DNA from: Paludibacter sp.
GTDB lineage: Bacteria; Bacteroidota; Bacteroidia; Bacteroidales; Paludibacteraceae
Length of the DNA stretch: 64,000 bases
Direction: 5' to 3'
NCBI GenBank assembly: GCA_028692715.1
Contig: JAQUWU010000009.1
Span: forward strand, 1-64,000
Below are positions 1 to 7,832 of this stretch, piece after piece. Made by a program: the position numbers and the translations under genes. How positions within the stretch are numbered: the first letter of the stretch is position 1; every line of letters begins with the position of its first letter. Below the pieces are notes generated by a model that worked only from the letters and a program-made list of their open reading frames with translations, ran no database searches and had not been told where the DNA came from.

Positions 1-130
1 TCACTTTATGTATTACAATCCAGTAATTAGAAAAAGGGATATAAAATAAAACAGGAATGAGATTAAAAAACGTTTTATAAATTAAAAATTAAATATAAAT
101 CTGTCAAGCTAAATTAGGACAAGACAATTA

Positions 131-336
131 GTACGAACGACTCAAACAGAATGCAGCGTTCATTCGTAGGGGTACGAACGAGCCAAACAGATCTGCAGCG
201 TTCATTCGTACTAGTACGAACGAGCCAAACAGAATGCAGCGTTCATTCGTATGGGTACGAACGAGCCAAACAGAATGCAGCGTTCATTCGTATGGGTACG
301 AACGAGCCAAACAGAATGCAGCGTTCATTCGTACTA
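131..336. repeat. Five tandem 41-42 bp units, each an imperfect inverted repeat
   Basis: Units begin at 131, 172, 214, 255 and 296 (period 41, once 42). Each starts GTACGAACGA and ends TCATTCGTA, so the ends of a unit can pair (TACGAACGA against the complement of TCATTCGTA) as an imperfect hairpin. Units differ by a few substitutions: the first has ACTCAAAC for AGCCAAAC, the second ATCTGCAG for AATGCAG. The array is open in one frame, but I read that as a by-product of its composition. There are no unique spacers, so it is not CRISPR. Function unknown; an array of DNA-binding or structured-RNA sites is possible. Confidence 0.85.
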
Positions 337-499
337 GTCGGTGAAGGCCTGAAAAAGATCACGGTAGAGGTACGGAAGTACTCGATGGATATAATGGATA
401 TTTGTGGATAACTTGGTTGAAATAAGTGTGAAAAGAAAGGGGTATATTTGCGGAGAGATTATATTAACCTTGTTCTTTAACCTGATATGGATAAAAATT

Positions 500-745
500 A
501 TGATTGACAATATTCCAGATTCTGCATACGCAAAATATCAAACGACAAATAGTTTGCTAGAGAACACTTGTGTAAAATGGTTAGACAATTTATTTAATCG
601 AGAAGGAATTAAAGCTAATTTTAAAACTGAAGACAAAAATCCAGATATTGATGGTACATTCGAAATTCTAGAGAATTATAGATTTAATCTCTTTGGGTTA
701 ATTTCCCGTCGCTTGCGGCGAATATTTATCTTCCATAGTGAATAG
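500..745 (+). pseudogene. 5' remnant of a DUF4365-like protein
   Basis: The frame reads MIDNIPDSAYAKYQTTNSLL and then a segment ending in DKNPDIDGTFEIL, which resembles the start of DUF4365-type proteins (nuclease-like fold; family call from memory). The match stops near base 690, where the sequence passes into repeat-type DNA with two copies of GCTTGCGGCG (about 710 and 766), and the frame closes after 82 codons. A full family member would be roughly twice as long. A TATATTTG box at 443-450 lies upstream of the ATG at 500, so the frame opening at 404 is probably too long. I read this as a gene that lost its 3' half to repeat insertion or recombination. No function is expected from the remnant. 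Confidence 0.5.
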
Positions 746-796
746 GAACGAATAATACCCCGTCCGCTTGCGGCGTGGGTAGTTTATTAAATTTGA

Positions 797-976
797 CTAT
801 TTCAGGCTGTCCCCTTTGTAAAAGGGGGTGAGCGTAGCGGAGGGGGTTTGTATTATATTTAAAACTTTAACCCTTCCCCCCTTCGGGGTACTTCCCTTTC
901 AAAAAAGGGAAGATCACTCAGGTTGGGAGTTTTGCATAGTTTAGAATAAGTATCTAATTTTGGGATCTACTAAATA
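797..976 (+). repeat. Internally deleted copy of the DUF559 element
   Basis: The left part (about 808-848) is nearly identical to 1016-1056 of the following element, including a TCCCCTTT-GTAA-AAGGGG hairpin and GAGCGTAGCGGAGGGG. The right part (856-912) matches 1421-1475, including the last codons of the DUF559 gene (TATTTAAAAC) and a CTTCCCTTT-CAA-AAAAGGGAAG hairpin. Weaker similarity continues another 60 bp to CTAAATA. The whole ORF between is missing. This is a deletion derivative of the full copy, or its ORF-less relative, sitting directly upstream of it. Confidence 0.75.
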
Positions 977-1006
977 AGTATTGTTTTTTTTGCAATAAGC
1001 TTTCTG

Positions 1007-1546
1007 CTTCAGGGATGTCCCCTTTGTAAAAGGGGACGAGCGTAGCGGAGGGGTTCGAAATTATTTAATATCATGCCCACTCAACTAAACAATCTACCCG
1101 AAATGAAACCATTCCGCGGAAAATTGCGGAAACAAATGACTGCTGCCGAAGTGGCATTATGGCTTATGCTCAAGAATAAGCAGCTGGATGGTGAGCGATT
1201 CCTCCGGCAATACAGTATCGGACATTATGTTGTCGATTTTTATTGTCCGAAATATAAACTGGCTGTAGAACTTGATGGTGAAGGACATTTTACTGAAGCT
1301 GGAAAAACTTACGATGCCAAACGAACGGAATATCTGAATTCTGTTGGTGTACATGTGTTACGCTTCGAGAATTTTGAAGTTTTTCAATATCCTATGAGGA
1401 CGCTTGATGAGATCAGGAAGTATTTAAAACGTTAACCCTTCCCCCCTTCGGGGTACTTCCCTTTCAAAAAAGGGAAGATCATCTAGTTCGTAAGATTTAC
1501 TCAATTTAGAATATGTATATAATTTTAGTGTCTGCTAAATACTATC
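1007..1546 (+). mobile_element. Repeat-bounded element carrying a DUF559 endonuclease gene
   Basis: The left boundary follows TTCAGG at about 1010 and carries a TCCCCTTT-GTAA-AAGGGGA hairpin. The right boundary carries a CTTCCCTTT-CAA-AAAAGGGAAG hairpin (about 1455-1475) and a tail to CTAAATA. Each end has a hairpin followed by a G-rich or C-rich stretch, so the ends are loosely inverted repeats of one another. The only content is the DUF559 gene at 1073. DUF559 genes in Bacteroidota often lie inside such GGGG/CCCC hairpin repeats (family impression, not searched). No transposase is present; mobility is inferred from the second, emptied copy upstream. Confidence 0.6.
1073..1435 (+). CDS. DUF559 endonuclease-domain protein
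   Basis: A 120-residue protein, the usual length for stand-alone DUF559 proteins, which belong to the PD-(D/E)XK/very-short-patch-repair-like nuclease fold. Visible hallmarks are LRKQMTAAEVALWLMLKNKQ near residues 18-38, FLRQYSIGHYVVDFYCP (about 43-59), the acidic core AVELDGEGH (about 65-73), and the C-terminal VLRFENFEV. These fit the family pattern in which Glu and Asp residues of the beta hairpin bind metal. The start could also be the methionine at codon 11. The gene lies alone within hairpin-bounded repeats, and the last codons are preserved in a deleted copy just upstream. Nuclease activity and any role in moving the repeat are unproven. Confidence 0.85.
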   Translation: MPTQLNNLPEMKPFRGKLRKQMTAAEVALWLMLKNKQLDGERFLRQYSIGHYVVDFYCPKYKLAVELDGEGHFTEAGKTYDAKRTEYLNSVGVHVLRFENFEVFQYPMRTLDEIRKYLKR

Positions 1547-1602
1547 ATGTCAATAGTTTATATGTTATTGTCACGCTTATTTTATTTACAACACCTGTAA
1601 AT

Positions 1603-1723
1603 AGGAAAGAGAAGACTAAGTCCACATAGTATTATCCCGAATATCGTGATAATTTTGGCTACAAAAAAGTATCTTTAGATACTTTTATTATGTGATCTAA
1701 GTCTTTATTTTCTTTATTCCTTT
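1603..1723. repeat. Imperfect 120-bp palindrome in the 1436-1877 gap
   Basis: The arm near 1603-1630 (AGGAAAGAGAAGACTAAGTC then CACATAG) is largely the reverse complement of the arm near 1690-1723 (TTATGTGATCTAAGTCTTTA ... TTCCT). In the centre is a perfect hairpin, AAAAGTATC-TTTA-GATACTTTT (1665-1686). It looks like a decayed MITE or a transcription terminator region. The rest of the 1436-1877 gap is AT-rich with no gene that I can support. Confidence 0.5.
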
Positions 1724-1877
1724 CTATGGGTTCTATTGTGATAAAATATATCATAGAAGTATTGCAAACTACTTAAATAATTTATTGTTAACAATATGTT
1801 GTTTGTGTAAATTCGTGATTTTTTGTGTGATTTGCGTCCCTTTTTTGTTTTGAGATAGCCTCATTATTCGTTATTCA

Positions 1878-4800
1878 TTAAACAACCTTCTCCACTTTAC
1901 CCAGACTTACATAACATAGATATCCTTCTGTTTGATAGCCCATTTCTGCTATGAGTTGCATATATTGTTGTACTTGCTTCTGATAGTTTTCACTTTCTTT
2001 CTCGCCAAATTTATAATCAACAATAGTAGCTTTATTATTTTTGATAATTACACGGTCGGGACGATATTGTTCGCCGGTAGGAGTGAGGATAGTAGTTTCA
2101 TTAAGTACCTTCAAATCATCAGTAAACCAGTTTACTGTTTCGGGTAGATCCCAGAATTTTTCCATTTCTTCTGCAACAATAATCCCTTCGTCTTCATTAA
2201 TTCTACCTTCACGTATCATGGCGGCAATAGCATTTCCCTGATCGGATTTGCGGTTGATTTGCTTTAATATATCATGCATTATCAATCCGTAATTCAAGCG
2301 GCTGTCAGTTAATTCTTGATTGTTAAGTAAATAATCCAGACTTTGATGCCGAATGTGTAAGCGATCGGTACTGCTAACGGATGGGTAATTATTGATTTTC
2401 TCGTTAATTTCTTTATTTTCAACTTCTTTGTAAATTGCTTCTGTCGGATTTCCAATTTCAAAGCTGTTCTTTTCTTTGTTGAATTGAGCAGACAAAGAAA
2501 TTATATCAGAATCTAATTCGAAGGATTCATTCGTAAAACAACTAGTAAGTAAAGTTGATAATGAATTCATTTTATCTAAACTTTCCACTTCTTTTTTTGG
2601 GGCAGGAGCAAGGCAAATCAGTTCATTTTCAGCTCGTGTAAATCCAACATAAGCCAAATTGAGGTTGTCGATAAATCGATGCATTTTTTCATCAAAATAA
2701 TCTTCAGAAAAAATGGACTTTTCTAATGTGCTGCTATATTCAATGGGTAGTAACGGGAGTTCATTAAACGGAGCTATTTTGGGTTCACACCAAAGATAGT
2801 TTTTGATATTCCCTTTTTTCTGGTCTAGTTCCCAATCACAAAACGGGATGACAACCGCTTTAAATTCTAGACCTTTTGACTTATGAATTGTCATTATTCG
2901 CATTGAATTTTGACTATCGGGTGTAGCAATGTATTTTTTCGCACTAACTATTTCCCACCAATTAAGAAAACTATTTATATCTACCGTTTTACTTGTTGTG
3001 TAGCTGTATACTACATCCTGAAATGCTTGTACAAAAACAGCCTCGTTATACCAATTGCCAATATCAAACAGAGATATGATTTTTTCAACCATATCAAATA
3101 ACGATTTGTTTTGCAGTTGTTTCAGTGTCGCATTTTCGTCAACGCTAAACAATGCAGAAATTCGGTGTTCAACATTATTATTTTCAGCAAAACAGGCATT
3201 TAATGCTTCATTTTCAGATTTTTTTTGTTTGCCTCTTGCATATTCGTAATTGACAATTGTTTGCTGAATGCTGTCGGACGGATTGATAAATAATTTCATA
3301 ATGCCAATCAAAAATCGAACAGAACCGGCATCATTAATCAATAGTCCCTCATTGCCTAGCGCGTCATAACAGAATTCCTCTTTTGCTTTCTCTGATGTTT
3401 TATAATTCAAAAGCTCATTGATTACTAAACGTGCATCTTTTCTGTCACGTACCAAAATAGCAATATCATTGGGACGATAACCCTGAGTTTGGAGGTTCTC
3501 CAAAATTTCAGGCAGTCTGTTCATACTTTCGGCTTTCCAACCTTCTTCATTTTCATCCTGAACTATAAAGCTAAACTTTACATGTCCGATCCCCGCTTTT
3601 GGAGATGTTTTTTGATAAATATTTGAATAAGCATGTTCAATTTTGGTTGTCAATACTTCCAAATGTGGGTAAACAGGCAAGATGTCAGTTAGATTCTCAT
3701 TTAGTTTCTGTTGTAATAATTTTGATGCTCTCAGGAAAAAAGAATTATTGAAATCAATAACATTTTTATCACTGCGCCAGTTGGTGTCGAGATTTTCTTC
3801 GTGAATTTGTTCAGGCCGGAATTCACTCAGAATTTTTTCATCAAGCAGTTTCCAATCGGAATTTCGCCAACGGTAAATGCTTTGTTTCACATCGCCTACT
3901 ACAAGGTTTTCTTTGCCTGCCGATAGGCTGTTTTCCATGAGTGGTTTAAAATTTATCCACTGTAGCACGGATGTGTCCTGAAACTCATCAATCATATAAT
4001 TATCGATATGAATGCCTGTTTTTTCATATACAAAAGGCGTATCACTGTTGTCGATAATCTTGTTGAGCAGCATATTCGAATCCGAAATCAACATGGTGTT
4101 TTGTTCGTCGGTCAGCTTTTTAATTTGTACTGCTAAATCCGATAATATCCCCAAGGTGTTAATATGTTTCAGTACCATTACCGCCGAATTGTAATTTACA
4201 ATGTTTACTTTCAATAATTCCACTATTTGTAGGAAACATTTTTGAAGTCCATTGTTGTAGGCCAATTCGATCGTGTCCTTTATATTCTGAGGTTTTGATT
4301 TTGTATAACAATTTGTTAGGTCTTCCGCAAAACTTACAAAACGGTTGCTTACCTCCAGTTTCCCTTTTTGTAATTTCTCCAATGTATTGGTCGTTTTGTA
4401 GGCGAAATCATCGTGCGTCAGATTGTTTTTTGACATCAGGTTTAACCCTTCGGTAGCGGTTTTTTTTAATTCCGTTTCGAAAGCATTTTTAATTTCACGC
4501 AAATTTTTACGGTAGTTGCTCAGAAATTCACGTTCATGTAATTTTCGGTTTGTATCTTCGGCTTTGTGTTGATAGCTTTCTTTGAAAATTTCCTGTCCAA
4601 GATCCAGAATATTCTTTCGCATATTCCAACTCTCCGATTGTTCAATACGTTCTTCGGCATAAGCAGTGAGCCAATGGAGTAATTGTTTATTTTCTTCTTT
4701 TGATAAATCTAAAAATAAATTATCAACCGATTGCTCCAAGGTAGATGAGTTATCTAGTTCCAAATTATAACCTCCATGTACACCAATATCTCGGGCAAAG

Positions 4801-5150
4801 GAACGGATAACCTGTTGGAAAAATTTATCAATTGTGCTGATTGAAAAAGATGAAAAATCGTGTAATATATTGGTTAATAATTTTTTTGCTTTAGTGTTTA
4901 CTGCATCTTCCGACATACGGAATTTTTTCATTAAATTATCACGATAATCCGATTTTTCGCCCATCGATAACGCATGCAATTCTTTTAGAATACGTGCTTT
5001 CATCTCTTCCGTAGCTTTGTTGGTAAATGTAACCGCCAAAATACGTCGATAAACACGATCCCGTTTTGGATCGAACAGTAATTGAATATAATCCTGCGTT
5101 AAACGGTATGTTTTGCCTGAACCGGCGGAAGCACGATAAATGTTGAGCAT
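1878..5150 (-). CDS. UvrD/AddA-RecB-like helicase-nuclease
   Basis: A 1090-residue superfamily 1A helicase with a C-terminal nuclease domain, as in the AddA/RecB recombination-repair proteins that process double-strand DNA ends. Motifs in order: Walker A ASAGSGKT (residues 7-14), motif II DEFQDTS (about 388), motif III VGDVKQSIYRWR (about 420), motif V TIHKSKGLEF (about 757) and motif VI VGFTRAENE (about 838). At the C-terminus RPDRVIIKN...IVDYKFG (about 1033-1050) is a PD-(D/E)XK nuclease core, so it is likely nuclease-active. The start is fixed by the Walker A being only six residues in. In Bacteroidota the AddB-like partner is often adjacent; here the neighbour is a SUI1 factor and no partner is seen. 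A SUI1 gene lies 63 bp upstream on the same strand. Confidence 0.9.
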   Translation of the reverse strand: MLNIYRASAGSGKTYRLTQDYIQLLFDPKRDRVYRRILAVTFTNKATEEMKARILKELHALSMGEKSDYRDNLMKKFRMSEDAVNTKAKKLLTNILHDFSSFSISTIDKFFQQVIRSFARDIGVHGGYNLELDNSSTLEQSVDNLFLDLSKEENKQLLHWLTAYAEERIEQSESWNMRKNILDLGQEIFKESYQHKAEDTNRKLHEREFLSNYRKNLREIKNAFETELKKTATEGLNLMSKNNLTHDDFAYKTTNTLEKLQKGKLEVSNRFVSFAEDLTNCYTKSKPQNIKDTIELAYNNGLQKCFLQIVELLKVNIVNYNSAVMVLKHINTLGILSDLAVQIKKLTDEQNTMLISDSNMLLNKIIDNSDTPFVYEKTGIHIDNYMIDEFQDTSVLQWINFKPLMENSLSAGKENLVVGDVKQSIYRWRNSDWKLLDEKILSEFRPEQIHEENLDTNWRSDKNVIDFNNSFFLRASKLLQQKLNENLTDILPVYPHLEVLTTKIEHAYSNIYQKTSPKAGIGHVKFSFIVQDENEEGWKAESMNRLPEILENLQTQGYRPNDIAILVRDRKDARLVINELLNYKTSEKAKEEFCYDALGNEGLLINDAGSVRFLIGIMKLFINPSDSIQQTIVNYEYARGKQKKSENEALNACFAENNNVEHRISALFSVDENATLKQLQNKSLFDMVEKIISLFDIGNWYNEAVFVQAFQDVVYSYTTSKTVDINSFLNWWEIVSAKKYIATPDSQNSMRIMTIHKSKGLEFKAVVIPFCDWELDQKKGNIKNYLWCEPKIAPFNELPLLPIEYSSTLEKSIFSEDYFDEKMHRFIDNLNLAYVGFTRAENELICLAPAPKKEVESLDKMNSLSTLLTSCFTNESFELDSDIISLSAQFNKEKNSFEIGNPTEAIYKEVENKEINEKINNYPSVSSTDRLHIRHQSLDYLLNNQELTDSRLNYGLIMHDILKQINRKSDQGNAIAAMIREGRINEDEGIIVAEEMEKFWDLPETVNWFTDDLKVLNETTILTPTGEQYRPDRVIIKNNKATIVDYKFGEKESENYQKQVQQYMQLIAEMGYQTEGYLCYVSLGKVEKVV

Positions 5151-5213
5151 TTTAGTTAATTCAAAATTTACAATTAATAATGCATAATTAAAGGATTGCC
5201 TTTTTTTTTAAGC

Positions 5214-5549
5214 TTATTTGAAATTTATTTTTTTTACTTTAAATCCCAATCCTAAAAGGATTTCTACGATTTTCACCCGAAAATCTCCTTGCACCAAAAT
5301 CTCACCATTTCGCGACGAACCTCCTGCACCGCATTTTATTTTCAGTGTTTTAGCCAGTTCTTTCAATTCATCATCTGTCCCTTCAAACTCAGTAACTAGC
5401 GTTGCCGGTTTGCCATTTCGTTTGTCAAGTTCTACCCGCAATGGCTCTTTTTGCATTTTTTTAGGTTTAGCTTTTGTTACTTTTTCAATAGGTTCTTCAC
5501 CTTCCGGCAAGTCTGATTTTAATCCGCTAAGTTTATCTCTCCAATCCAT
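5214..5549 (-). CDS. SUI1/YciH-family translation factor
   Basis: A 111-residue protein with the eIF1/SUI1 domain in its second half: RNGKPATLVTEFEG, LAKTLKIKCGAGGSS and EILVQGDFRVKI, ending VKKINFK. This matches bacterial YciH, a stand-alone SUI1 homologue thought to act at the small ribosomal subunit in initiation fidelity or repression. The first 40 residues are charged linker. Length is typical. It is on the same strand as the helicase-nuclease downstream, with 63 bp between them containing AT-rich direct repeats, so co-transcription is possible. The upstream gap (5550-6056) holds a MITE-like insertion. Confidence 0.9.
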   Translation of the reverse strand: MDWRDKLSGLKSDLPEGEEPIEKVTKAKPKKMQKEPLRVELDKRNGKPATLVTEFEGTDDELKELAKTLKIKCGAGGSSRNGEILVQGDFRVKIVEILLGLGFKVKKINFK

Positions 5550-5852
5550 AATATTAATTCATAATTCACAATTCACAATTAAGACAACTAAAAAATTTAT
5601 TCTTTACTCAGATTTATATCTGTTGATTTTAGGATTGCTGTCAGAATTTTAATCAATTCTACACAATCATCATTCATACTTTTGTACTTTGACCTCTAAT
5701 ACCTTCTTTTACATTTGCTCCGATGCTTGTTCCGCTTCGAAGTAATTGTTTTGATAATACATATTCATTCTGTTTTTGCAAATGTTGATATAACCGAATA
5801 ATTCTAATTGCAAAAACTTTACTTTTGTCAACAACTAGATTTCCACTTTATT

Positions 5853-6012
5853 GTGACTACTCAGCACTTCAAGAAGTACTTCAATTGACGTTTTTAGGAA
5901 AATTGCAGAGTAAAAAAATGTAATTTTCACAAAAAAAATAGCCAAATTAAAGCGCATAAATGATGAATGTTGCTCCAGAACTCCCCCTTTAGGGGGTTGG
6001 GGAGCTGAGTAG
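5853..6012 (+). mobile_element. MITE family A, copy 1, with 12-bp direct repeats
   Basis: The ends are CTACTCAGC (5857-5865) and its reverse complement GCTGAGTAG (6004-6012). The element is flanked by a perfect 12-bp direct repeat TTCCACTTTATT at 5841-5852 and 6013-6024, consistent with a target-site duplication. A near-identical copy lies in inverted orientation at 23762-23941, and a fragment at 61812-61855. No coding capacity. It fills most of the 5550-6056 gap, which otherwise holds AT-rich short direct repeats of the form AATTCATAATTCACAATT. Confidence 0.8.
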
Positions 6013-6056
6013 TTCCACTTTATTTCATATACATGGCTTTAATTATGCATTATGCA

Positions 6057-6590
6057 TTATGAATTATGCATTTTATTAAACATCTCCCAAATAATAATTC
6101 CCCCTGTAACGCTAACGTTGAGCGAATGTTTAGTGCCAAATTGTGGAATCTCAATACAACCATCACAAATATCGATGACCGATTGTTGCACTCCTTTTAC
6201 TTCGTTACCTAGAATTACAGCGTATTTTTTTGTTTTGTCAAGCTGTAAGTCAGGTAACATCGTACTACCATTGGCTTGTTCTACTGAAAAAACAATATAA
6301 CCTTTTGCTTTTAGTTCTTGTACAACAATATGGGTGTCATCATAATGTTTCCAATCTACCGTATTTTCAGCTCCTAATGCCGTTTTGTGTATTTCGGCAT
6401 GAGGTGGTGTACAGGTTATTCCGCATAAATAAACAGCTTCCACCAAAAAAGCATCGGCAGTACGAAACACAGAACCTACATTGTGTAAACTTCGCACATT
6501 ATCTAAAATTACGACAAAAGGGGTTTTCTTTTCTTCTTTAAATTCCTCCACCGAAAGGCGGTTCATTTCTGTTATTTTGAGTTTCTTCAT
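6057..6590 (-). CDS. TrmH/SpoU-family RNA 2'-O-methyltransferase
   Basis: A 177-residue SPOUT methyltransferase that would transfer a methyl group from SAM to ribose in tRNA or rRNA. All three family motifs are visible: motif 1 NVRSLHNVGSVFRTADAF (31-48), motif 2 LGNEVKGV (127-134), and motif 3 IPQFGTKHSLNVSVTGG (148-164), which forms the knotted SAM site. The Asn and Arg of motif 1 are the usual catalytic residues. The exact target (tRNA G18, position 34, or 23S rRNA) cannot be told from the sequence. There is no N-terminal substrate-binding domain, so it resembles the compact TrmH/TrmL class. An 8-bp minisatellite separates it from the upstream S41 peptidase on the same strand. Confidence 0.9.
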   Translation of the reverse strand: MKKLKITEMNRLSVEEFKEEKKTPFVVILDNVRSLHNVGSVFRTADAFLVEAVYLCGITCTPPHAEIHKTALGAENTVDWKHYDDTHIVVQELKAKGYIVFSVEQANGSTMLPDLQLDKTKKYAVILGNEVKGVQQSVIDICDGCIEIPQFGTKHSLNVSVTGGIIIWEMFNKMHNS

Positions 6591-6630
6591 GAATATTTTT
6601 CACATTTTATTGATTTTGAAATTCATTATC

Positions 6631-6766
6631 ACATCACCACATCACCACATCATCACATCACCACATCACCACATCATCACATCACCACATCACCACATCA
6701 TCACATTATCACATCACCACATCACCACATCACCACATCATCACATCATCACATCACCACATCATT
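6631..6766. repeat. 8-bp minisatellite (ACATCAYC)17
   Basis: Seventeen uninterrupted 8-bp units, mostly ACATCACC or ACATCATC, with single variants ACATTATC (unit 10) and ACATCATT (unit 17). The last unit contains the TGA stop of the minus-strand S41 peptidase gene (6762-6764). Because 8 is not a multiple of 3, changes in unit number would not keep any translated frame. They would change the spacing between the peptidase gene and the methyltransferase gene. Confidence 0.9.
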
Positions 6767-7778
6767 TAATCAGACTAATAGCTTTTTCAATAATCGTATC
6801 GTAACCATTTGCTTCATCAGTTGAGTTGAGGCTATCTTTAACATCAGGTACGATACCAAATTCAGTTTGTTGCATATTAGCATCAAACATAGGTGAGGCC
6901 GAAAATCTCACCGACCATCCATTGGGTATTTCACTTGAAAATGGCAGTCCGCCACCACCGCCAGTTATATCACCCACTATTATTGCATGTGGAGCCATTT
7001 TCATCCGGTTGACAAAATCATTGGTGGCACTGAACGATTTTCTGTTGGTCAATATTATTACCGGACGTTGCCATTGAATATTCTTACTCGCTTTGGTTAT
7101 TATTTCAGTTGGTTCTGAAAAGTCAGTATGTCCATCGCCAGTTTTATGACGGATGTAACCGGTTATTGTGTCGTTTTTGAAAAAATAAGAGGCAAGTTGC
7201 TCCGACGATTCCAGGTATCCTCCACCATTTTCACGAACATCGATAATCAGTCCTTTGCAATTGCTAAAATACGTCATTATGTATCGCATGTTGGTGTCCG
7301 AAAATTGGTCTGAGAAACTGGAATAATAAATATATCCAATGCTGTCATTGGCGATTTTATTGTACTGAAAACCGCCTGAAATTCGATAGTTTTCACCCAA
7401 ATATCTTTCAGAAAAAATGAGCGATGAACTGAAATTGTCAGGGTAATCGGTAAACCATTTCCAATATCGACTTCGATCAAAGGATGAAGAGAGGTTCACA
7501 TGTCCATCCTTTAATTCACCTAACATACTACCTAATAAGTCGAAAAATTGAAATTCAGTTGTGTCGCTATCCAGTCGTAGTTTATAAACATCGTGAATTG
7601 AATCCCAGTTAATTGTTTTATAATCGAGGAAACAATAGCGGGTATCAATGATTTTCCAAAGCGCTTCAAAATTTCCTTCAGGGGTATTCGACTCCATTAC
7701 CGGTTCGTCCATACACGAAGGTAGCAGTAAACTTGTCAGCAAAACAACAATAATGTATTTAAAACCTGTTAATCTCAT
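6762..7778 (-). CDS. S41-family peptidase lipoprotein
   Basis: A 338-residue exported protein. The N-terminal hydrophobic segment ends in the lipobox LLPSC (Cys22), predicting a lipoprotein. The S41 (C-terminal-processing, tricorn-like) core shows GLIIDVRENGGG (about 176-187) and LTNRKSFSATNDF (243-255), where Ser248 is the likely nucleophile, followed by GDITGGGGGLP. A separate PDZ domain is not evident, as in many Bacteroidota S41 lipoproteins. A cell-envelope protease or peptide-processing role is inferred; substrate unknown. It lies 54 bp downstream of a putative outer-membrane protein gene on the same strand. Its stop codon lies within the terminal unit of an 8-bp tandem array. Confidence 0.85.
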   Translation of the reverse strand: MRLTGFKYIIVVLLTSLLLPSCMDEPVMESNTPEGNFEALWKIIDTRYCFLDYKTINWDSIHDVYKLRLDSDTTEFQFFDLLGSMLGELKDGHVNLSSSFDRSRYWKWFTDYPDNFSSSLIFSERYLGENYRISGGFQYNKIANDSIGYIYYSSFSDQFSDTNMRYIMTYFSNCKGLIIDVRENGGGYLESSEQLASYFFKNDTITGYIRHKTGDGHTDFSEPTEIITKASKNIQWQRPVIILTNRKSFSATNDFVNRMKMAPHAIIVGDITGGGGGLPFSSEIPNGWSVRFSASPMFDANMQQTEFGIVPDVKDSLNSTDEANGYDTIIEKAISLIK

Positions 7779-7832
7779 TCTTAATATGATGTTAGTAAAA
7801 AGGAAATTTTAAATGTGTAATTCAAAATTGAT

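Noticed and set aside
131-336. Short CRISPR array
   Set aside because: The units are directly joined with no unique spacers, and no cas genes are present.
151-411. Protein encoded across the tandem repeat
   Set aside because: The frame is a by-product of repeat composition, lacks any family features and includes a unit of different length.
5218-5652. 144-residue plus-strand protein
   Set aside because: It lies antisense over the SUI1 gene, which has clear family motifs.
6481-6804. His-rich small protein
   Set aside because: It is a translation of the 8-bp minisatellite, antisense to real genes at both ends.
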